Shown here: piece after piece, positions 4,932-9,037 of the stretch
How the letters are laid out: the number at the start of each line of letters is the position of its first letter
Position numbering within the stretch: position 1 is the first letter of the stretch
Assembly: GCA_964421865.1 (NCBI GenBank)
Contig: CAYQZH010000183.1
Location: forward strand, 1-9,037
Length of the DNA stretch: 9,037 nt
Direction of reading: 5' to 3'
Origin: SBAX01 sp964421865
GTDB taxonomy: Bacteria > Planctomycetota > Phycisphaerae > UBA1845
Position numbers and translations under genes: made by a program
The notes under the pieces: generated by a model
Told to the model about the DNA's origin: nothing
The model's input: only the letters and a program-made list of their open reading frames with translations
The model's database searches: none

Positions 4932-5155
4932 TCAGGCGCGCCACTCGTTTTCGGGGATTTCGGCGGTCGTCAGGATACTGCGCAACGTGCCCAGCGGAAG
5001 CTGGCGACCACGGTGTTCGGGGACCACGACGTGAAGGCCGAGCATTTCGCTCCGCCACTTGCGATGGCTACCCTTCTGCGAGACGAGGAGGAACCGTGGC
5101 GCCGAAGAAGAGACTCCAACTCCCGGGCCGTCATGCGGCGAAGTCGTTCGCCCAT
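4932..5155 (-). pseudogene. hicA: HicA-type mRNA interferase toxin, single frameshift
   Basis: HicA is a small double-stranded-RNA-binding-fold ribonuclease that cuts mRNA and is neutralised by HicB. The first frame (ATG at 5155) reads MGERLRRMTARELESLLRRHG and then loses similarity. The neighbouring frame from about 5090 reads FLLVSQKGSHRKWRSEMLG, then VVVPEHRGRQLPLGTLRSIL, ending AEIPENEWRA at TGA 4932-4934. One extra T in ggttcc (plus strand 5092-5093) joins the two into a standard 74-residue HicA, exactly 75 codons. The catalytic histidine is in GSHRKW. The ATG overlaps the hicB stop (TAATG), so translation is coupled. As given, the toxin would be inactive. This could be toxin-inactivating decay or a sequence error; the alternative start MTAREL is also possible. 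Confidence 0.85.
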
Positions 5156-5355
5156 TACATGACGACCTCGCGTGTGACCGCGCCGGGTTGCAGGTCGACC
5201 GGATCAGGCTGCAGGTAGAGCTCGATGGCCTCACGGATGTTGGACAGGGCTTCGGCTTCGGTTTCGCCGGCGGAGGCGCAGCCGGGCAACTCAGGGCACC
5301 ACGCGGCCCAGTCGCCGGTTTCCGGGTCGGGTTCGAGAATCACGCGCCATTTCAT
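5155..5355 (-). CDS. hicB: HicB-type antitoxin
   Basis: The protein has 66 residues: MKWRVILEPDPETGDWAAWCPELPGC at the start, then SAGETEAEALSNIREAIELYL. This is the short HicB/UPF0150 fold (a partial RNase-H-like domain). Hallmarks are the W-x-A-x-x-P-E-L-P-G-C motif at 17-26 and the helix with EAEALSNIREAIELYL. In this family it binds and blocks HicA. It ends soon after the domain with no added helix-turn-helix or ribbon-helix-helix, so its own DNA binding is not evident. The start has GGAG nine bases upstream, and the gene follows a near-consensus promoter. It precedes hicA and overlaps it by one base (TAATG). The frame is intact. Confidence 0.9.
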   Translation of the reverse strand: MKWRVILEPDPETGDWAAWCPELPGCASAGETEAEALSNIREAIELYLQPDPVDLQPGAVTREVVM

Positions 5356-5388
5356 CTCAGCCTACTCCGTCGAGAACTTCGACCCTCA

Positions 5389-5418
5389 AGTATACCGCGA
5401 CGTGCTGTGCGGTGTCAA
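5389..5418 (-). promoter_or_regulatory. Near-consensus sigma70-type promoter of hicBA
   Basis: On the minus strand TTGACA (5413-5418) and TATACT (5389-5394) are separated by 18 bases. The expected transcript start near 5381 leaves a short leader to the hicB ATG at 5355. A perfect -35 with a five-of-six -10 is striking in this GC-rich sequence. The box lies in the unique segment just inside the second direct-repeat copy, so the promoter belongs to the hicBA module. Confidence 0.72.
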
Positions 5419-5435
5419 AGACGGTCACGGTTCTT

Positions 5436-5556
5436 CGTCGCCCACGAGGAGCGGCGCTACGTTGGCCGTGCTGGATTCGCCGGTCTGCGTTGCGGTCCGC
5501 TTCCTGACCCTTGACGCTTTGCGTAAGGGGCAGGCGGGCGCGGGGCGGATCGGGCA
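5436..5556 (+). repeat. Long direct repeat copy 2, right of hicBA
   Basis: This matches 4794-4901 over 108 gap-free bases, with the tail ggggcggatcgggca (5542-5556) also shared. Its REP-like left hairpin is degenerate (two mismatches) but GTAG on the minus strand is kept (5457-5460). A hairpin forms at the same place as in copy 1 but with different pairs: ccctt/aaggg and acgc/gcgt around ttt (5508-5529, one bulged g). No gene is seen in it. Confidence 0.8.
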
Positions 5557-5607
5557 CCCGCTGCCAATTCCGAGACGATGCGTTAGTCGGATGCGATCGC
5601 CGTTGAT

Positions 5608-5694
5608 CGGAGCGGGAGGGATTCGAACCCTCGGTGCAGTTTCCCGCACACCGCATTTCCAGTGCGGTCCCTTCAGCCACTCGGACACCGCTCC
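5608..5694 (-). tRNA. tRNA-Ser (anticodon GGA)
   Basis: The gene is 87 nt on the minus strand. Acceptor GGAGCGG pairs with CCGCTCC, followed by discriminator G as usual for serine. The anticodon stem CCGCA/TGCGG has loop CTGGAAA, giving GGA. A long variable arm (tgtgcgggaaactgcacc) marks class II. The T arm is GAGGG-TTCGAAT-CCCTC. CCA is not encoded. Confidence 0.96.
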
Positions 5695-5882
5695 CGCAAG
5701 ACGGGGCGTCCTCGAATCGGCCCCGTGCGTCAGCGCATCATGCGTCGCGTCGTCGAGACGGTCAAGCGAACGCGACGAGGCCCCGTGTCTCGACCGCGCA
5801 TCGAAGTCGCGCTTGGCCTTCCGCTCGGCTTCGTCCTCCGTTATCGTTTCCGGGCGTGTGGGTCGACGCACGAGGTGAGGCT
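5695..5882. other. Divergent intergenic region between tRNA-Ser and the lipoprotein gene
   Basis: About 190 bases with open frames on both strands but none with a credible start, product or end (one minus frame runs into antisense of the tRNA). It holds the presumed tRNA-Ser promoter on the minus strand and the ribosome binding site of the lipoprotein gene at its right end. I see no clear plus-strand promoter. Confidence 0.4.
5737..5765 (-). promoter_or_regulatory. Possible promoter of tRNA-Ser
   Basis: TTGACC (5760-5765) and CATGAT (5737-5742) on the minus strand with a 17-base spacer, about 43 bases upstream of the tRNA 5' end. The -35 is good (5/6) and the -10 moderate (4/6). Confidence 0.35.
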
Positions 5883-6401
5883 ATGAAATCACTATCCGCT
5901 CGACGCCGCGTCTTCGCTTTCGTCGCGTTGACCTGTGCGGCGGCGTGGATCGTGACCGGTTGCGGGGGGATCTTCGGCACGCCCTTCCCTCCGGGGACTT
6001 ATACCGGTGACGTCCCCTGCACGATCCGCGTTGTCGATCCCTCCGGCAGCGCCGCGGAGGAGCCGTTCACGGCCTCAACCACGGTGACCATCGACGCGGA
6101 GGGCCGCTTCAGCATCAACGGCGACGAGTTGACGGTCGGCGGGGAAGTGCTCCGTTCGATCCCCACGGCCGACTTGGCCTTCGAGATCACCAATGTGACC
6201 CGCACTCGCCGGGTGCTGACGGTCGTGTATGAGCCTCGTCCCACGCTCGTGGGGATTACCGTTCAAGGTGAACTCGTCGAGAACTACCGTTGGCATGGCG
6301 GTTCAATTCGTGCTTCCGCGCAGGCTGACTTACTGGTGACCGACGCCGGAGGAACGAGTACCTTCACGGTGCAGTGTGACGGGACGCTCGTGGCGGAATG
6401 A
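5883..6401 (+). CDS. Small lipoprotein of unknown function
   Basis: The protein has 172 residues from ATG at 5883, preceded by GAGGTGA. The N-terminus is a lipoprotein signal: basic MKSLSARRR, hydrophobic VFAFVALTCAAAWI, and lipobox V-T-G-C with the cysteine near residue 27, so it should be lipid-anchored after signal peptidase II cleavage. The mature part (FPPGTYTGDVPC, then alternating beta-like segments such as STTVTIDAEGRFSI, RRVLTVVYEPRP and STFTVQCDGTLV) looks like an all-beta domain resembling small extracellular binding domains. Two further cysteines (VPCTI and VQCDG) could form a disulphide. I do not recognise a family. The frame is open further upstream, but the ribosome binding site and lipobox fix the start. 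Its TGA overlaps an in-frame upstream ATG of polA (ATGA), suggesting one transcript with polA. Confidence 0.75.
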   Translation: MKSLSARRRVFAFVALTCAAAWIVTGCGGIFGTPFPPGTYTGDVPCTIRVVDPSGSAAEEPFTASTTVTIDAEGRFSINGDELTVGGEVLRSIPTADLAFEITNVTRTRRVLTVVYEPRPTLVGITVQGELVENYRWHGGSIRASAQADLLVTDAGGTSTFTVQCDGTLVAE

Positions 6402-6424
6402 CGGTCACGTCGGTCGATGGAACC

Positions 6425-9037
6425 ATGCCCAAGACTCTTTACCTCCTCGACGGCCACTATCAGATCTATCGGGCCTTCTACGGGCTTCCTCAGCAACTGA
6501 GCAGTCCCACCGGCGAGCCGACGGGGGCGACCCATGTATTCTGTTCGATGCTGTTCAGCCTGATCCAGAAGCGTCGCCCGGACTACCTGGCGATGGTGAT
6601 GGACGTGAGCGATGAAACGGTGTTCCGCCGCGAGCTCGATCCGAACTACAAGGCCCACCGCGACCCGGCGCCGGAGGCGTTGCATGTGCAGGCGGATCGG
6701 ATCGTTTCCATCCTGTCGGCGCTTCGCGTTCCGATCTATCGCCTCCCTCGGTTCGAGGCCGACGATCTGATCGCCACGATCGTCGAGCGGCTGCGTGACG
6801 AGGACGTGCGTATTTACATCGTCAGCCGCGACAAGGACCTCGAACAGCTTCTGTCCGACCGCGTGCGGCTCCTCGATCCCAGCAAAGACGCGGAGATGGA
6901 CGTGGCCGCTTTGCGGGAGGCGAAGGGATATACGCCGGAGCAGGCGGTGGAAGTGCAGACGCTGTCAGGCGATTCCACCGACAACATACCCGGTGTGCCC
7001 GGCATCGGTCCCAAAACCGCGGCGAAGCTCATCGTTCAGTATGGTTCGGCGGATGCGGTAGTCCAGCACGCCGACGAGTTGAAGCCGAAGTTGCGCGAGC
7101 CGGTCAAGGCCTTTGCGGCGCAGCTTCCCATCACACGACAGCTTGTGACACTCCGACGCGACGTGCCGTTTGACTTCGAGCTGCGCGACTGTGCCCTGGA
7201 CCGACTGAGCCCCTCGGCGGTGCGTCCGATCTTCGAGGAACTGGGCTTCAACCGACTGACGGAGGCGTTGGAAGCGCTGGCGCCCGCGTCGGCGACGCCA
7301 CGTGCAGAACCAACTCCGCAGACGACGGCCGCAACCGAGTCGGAAAAATACACCCTTGTGGATACGCCCGAGAGGTTCGCGGACTTCGTCGGGCAATTAG
7401 CGGCGCACGCCGAGTTCGCTTTCGACACGGAGACGACGGGGCTGAACGCCGTCGAGGTCGATGTCGTCGGTCTCTCGTTCGCGTGGAAAGCGGGCGAGGC
7501 GTACTACCTACCGGTGCGGGCGGTGATGGGTACGACGCTCCCCTTGTCCGATGTCGTGCGGCGGCTCAAACCCATCTTCGAGAACGCTTCGATCGCCAAG
7601 GTCGGGCAGAACGCCAAGTATGACATGCTCGTACTGCGGCAACTGGGCATCACCGTCGCCGGGTTGCGCTTCGACACGATGTTGGCTAGTTACCTGCTCG
7701 ATCCGATGGGACGGTCGCACGCTCTGGACGCCCTCGCCAAGAACCTGCTCGGCCACGAGATGATCCCCATCACCGATCTGATCGGCAAAGGCAAGGACCA
7801 GCTCACCATGGATCAAGTGGACACTCGGCAGGTCTGCGAATACGCGGCCGAGGACGCGGATTACACTTGGCGGCTCAAGGAGATTCTGGAACCACAGATC
7901 GCCGGAAGCCACATCGAAACACTTTTCCACGGCACGGAGATGCCCCTCGTCGAGGTACTGGCGGAGATGGAGCACAACGGAATCGCCCTGGACTGCGGAC
8001 TGCTCAAACGCCTCGGGGCGACGCTGGAAGATCGCTTGATCGAGCTGACCCGGGACGTGCATCAGGCAGCCGGACGGGTGTTCAATCTCGATTCCCCCAA
8101 GCAACTGGGCGAGGTGCTGTTCGACGAGCAAGGCTTTCAGGTTGTGCGGAAGACCAAAACGGGCCGCAGCACCGACGCCGAGACGCTCGAAGCACTGGCC
8201 GCCCAGACCGACCACCCGATTCCTAAGCTGGTCCTCGAATACCGCGAGCTTTCCAAACTCAAGAACACTTACGTGGACACGCTGCCCAAGATGGTGTGCC
8301 GGCGGACGGGGCGGGTGCACGCGAGCTTCAATCAGACCGGCGCGATCACCGGGCGTTTGAGTTCCAGCGATCCGAATCTGCAGAACATCCCTATTCGTAC
8401 GGAACTGGGCAAACGGATACGCGAGGCTTTCGTGGCGGGCGAGGCGGACAGTGTGCTGCTTACTGCGGACTACTCGCAGGTCGAACTGCGATTGCTCGCT
8501 CACTTCTGCAAGGATGCTGCTTTGCTCGACGCCTTCCAGCGGGGGCAGGACATCCATCGCGCCGTGGCGGCGCAGGTCAACGGCGTGGCAGTGGAGGAAG
8601 TGACGCCGGCGCAGCGTAGTGCGGCCAAGGCGGTCAACTTCGGGATCATCTACGGCCAGACGCCGTTCGGACTGTCGCGGTCGCTCGGAATCCCCGTAGG
8701 CGAAGCACGGGCGTTCATCGACACCTATTTCCTGCGATATCCGGGCATCCGGCTGTTCATCGACCGGTGCATCGACGAGGCCAAACGCACAGGGTACGCC
8801 CGGACCATCCTCGGACGGCGTCGCCCCATCCCCGAGTTAAAGTCGCGGAACCCCGGTCAAGCGTCATTCGGCGAGCGCATCGCCGTGAACACGGTGGTGC
8901 AGGGATCAGCCGCGGACCTCATTAAACGAGCGATGATTGACATTCATCGTGAACTGAAGGGCGGAGGTCATCCCGCTCGGATGCTCATCCAAGTGCATGA
9001 CGAGTTGGTTTTCGAGGTGCCGAAGCGCGACGTTGAA
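6425..9037 (+). CDS. polA: DNA polymerase I (5' nuclease, 3'-5' exonuclease, polymerase), C-terminus beyond the window
   Basis: The frame is open for 871 codons to the right edge. By comparison with the E. coli enzyme about 35 C-terminal residues are missing. The protein fills gaps and removes RNA primers and damaged DNA. The 5' nuclease domain (1-290) has D9 in LLDGH, E111/D113/D114 in EADD, D136/D138 in SRDKDL and D183/D186 in GDSTDNIPG. A Pro/Ala/Thr linker follows (about 290-310). Proofreading residues are all present: D334 and E336 (FDTETTG), D400 (NAKYD), Y473 and D477 (YAAED), so 3'-5' exonuclease activity is expected, unlike many PolI proteins that have lost it. Polymerase motifs are A, D682 (TADYSQVELR); B, R731, K735, F739, Y743 (RSAAKAVNFGIIYG); and C, D859/E860 (QVHDELVF). 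F739 is the O-helix position that disfavours dideoxynucleotides. The start is chosen where homology begins (PKTLYLLDGH). An in-frame ATG at 6398, overlapping the lipoprotein stop, would add nine residues. Confidence 0.97.
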   Translation, partial: MPKTLYLLDGHYQIYRAFYGLPQQLSSPTGEPTGATHVFCSMLFSLIQKRRPDYLAMVMDVSDETVFRRELDPNYKAHRDPAPEALHVQADRIVSILSALRVPIYRLPRFEADDLIATIVERLRDEDVRIYIVSRDKDLEQLLSDRVRLLDPSKDAEMDVAALREAKGYTPEQAVEVQTLSGDSTDNIPGVPGIGPKTAAKLIVQYGSADAVVQHADELKPKLREPVKAFAAQLPITRQLVTLRRDVPFDFELRDCALDRLSPSAVRPIFEELGFNRLTEALEALAPASATPRAEPTPQTTAATESEKYTLVDTPERFADFVGQLAAHAEFAFDTETTGLNAVEVDVVGLSFAWKAGEAYYLPVRAVMGTTLPLSDVVRRLKPIFENASIAKVGQNAKYDMLVLRQLGITVAGLRFDTMLASYLLDPMGRSHALDALAKNLLGHEMIPITDLIGKGKDQLTMDQVDTRQVCEYAAEDADYTWRLKEILEPQIAGSHIETLFHGTEMPLVEVLAEMEHNGIALDCGLLKRLGATLEDRLIELTRDVHQAAGRVFNLDSPKQLGEVLFDEQGFQVVRKTKTGRSTDAETLEALAAQTDHPIPKLVLEYRELSKLKNTYVDTLPKMVCRRTGRVHASFNQTGAITGRLSSSDPNLQNIPIRTELGKRIREAFVAGEADSVLLTADYSQVELRLLAHFCKDAALLDAFQRGQDIHRAVAAQVNGVAVEEVTPAQRSAAKAVNFGIIYGQTPFGLSRSLGIPVGEARAFIDTYFLRYPGIRLFIDRCIDEAKRTGYARTILGRRRPIPELKSRNPGQASFGERIAVNTVVQGSAADLIKRAMIDIHRELKGGGHPARMLIQVHDELVFEVPKRDVE

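Noticed and set aside
4794..5556. CRISPR array
   Set aside because: There are only two diverged copies over 600 bases apart with a toxin-antitoxin operon between them, and no short regularly spaced repeats.
5425..5871. Minus-strand frame of 148 codons over tRNA-Ser and repeat copy 2
   Set aside because: It passes through antisense and sense tRNA-Ser (AVSEWLKG is translated tRNA) and the repeat; no independent support.

Overview
This window looks like a piece of a planctomycete (Planctomycetota) chromosome. It is GC-rich. It encodes a very large secreted protein whose cysteine- and aspartate-rich segments (DCNxNxIPDECD type), FG-GAP-like propeller repeats and C-terminal dockerin-like EF hands are typical of that phylum. 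It also carries a membrane protein of a kind I associate with planctomycetes, and many GTAG-hairpin (REP-like) intergenic repeats. The assignment rests on recognition of these traits, not on a search.

Layout, left to right. (1) 1-300, minus: the N-terminal part of a DDE-type transposase running off the left edge. (2) 345-385: an orphan 5' half of tRNA-Leu, identical over 41 bases to the complete tRNA-Leu(UAA) at 3497-3581. The two copies bracket about 3.15 kb like attachment-site remnants. Inside lie an AT-rich stretch, an 879-residue secreted astacin metalloprotease with a seven-bladed propeller and dockerin-like tail (minus strand), and a 208-base MITE-like element (3251-3458) with perfect 17-bp terminal inverted repeats and nested hairpins. 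(3) 3587-5355, all minus strand: an accessory stretch with a single-pass membrane protein gene broken by two single-base frameshifts, an inverted REP pair, an orphan MNT-type nucleotidyltransferase, a cluster of hairpin repeats, and a hicBA toxin-antitoxin pair whose hicA is also broken by a one-base frameshift. The hicBA module and its strong promoter fill the space between two direct copies of a ~110-140 base repeat. (4) 5608-5694, minus: tRNA-Ser(GGA). (5) 5883 to the right edge, plus: a small lipoprotein gene whose stop is entered by a possible start of polA (ATGA overlap), then DNA polymerase I, intact over 871 residues and cut by the window end.

How it fits together: polA and the two tRNA genes are housekeeping anchors. 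The material between and left of them is accessory: transposase, tRNA-associated duplication, MITE, REPs and toxin-antitoxin modules. All three frameshifts found are single missing bases in short homopolymer runs and fall within about 1.5 kb, while the 2.6-kb genes on each side are open throughout. This could be real decay of accessory genes or a local sequence-quality problem; the window alone cannot decide.
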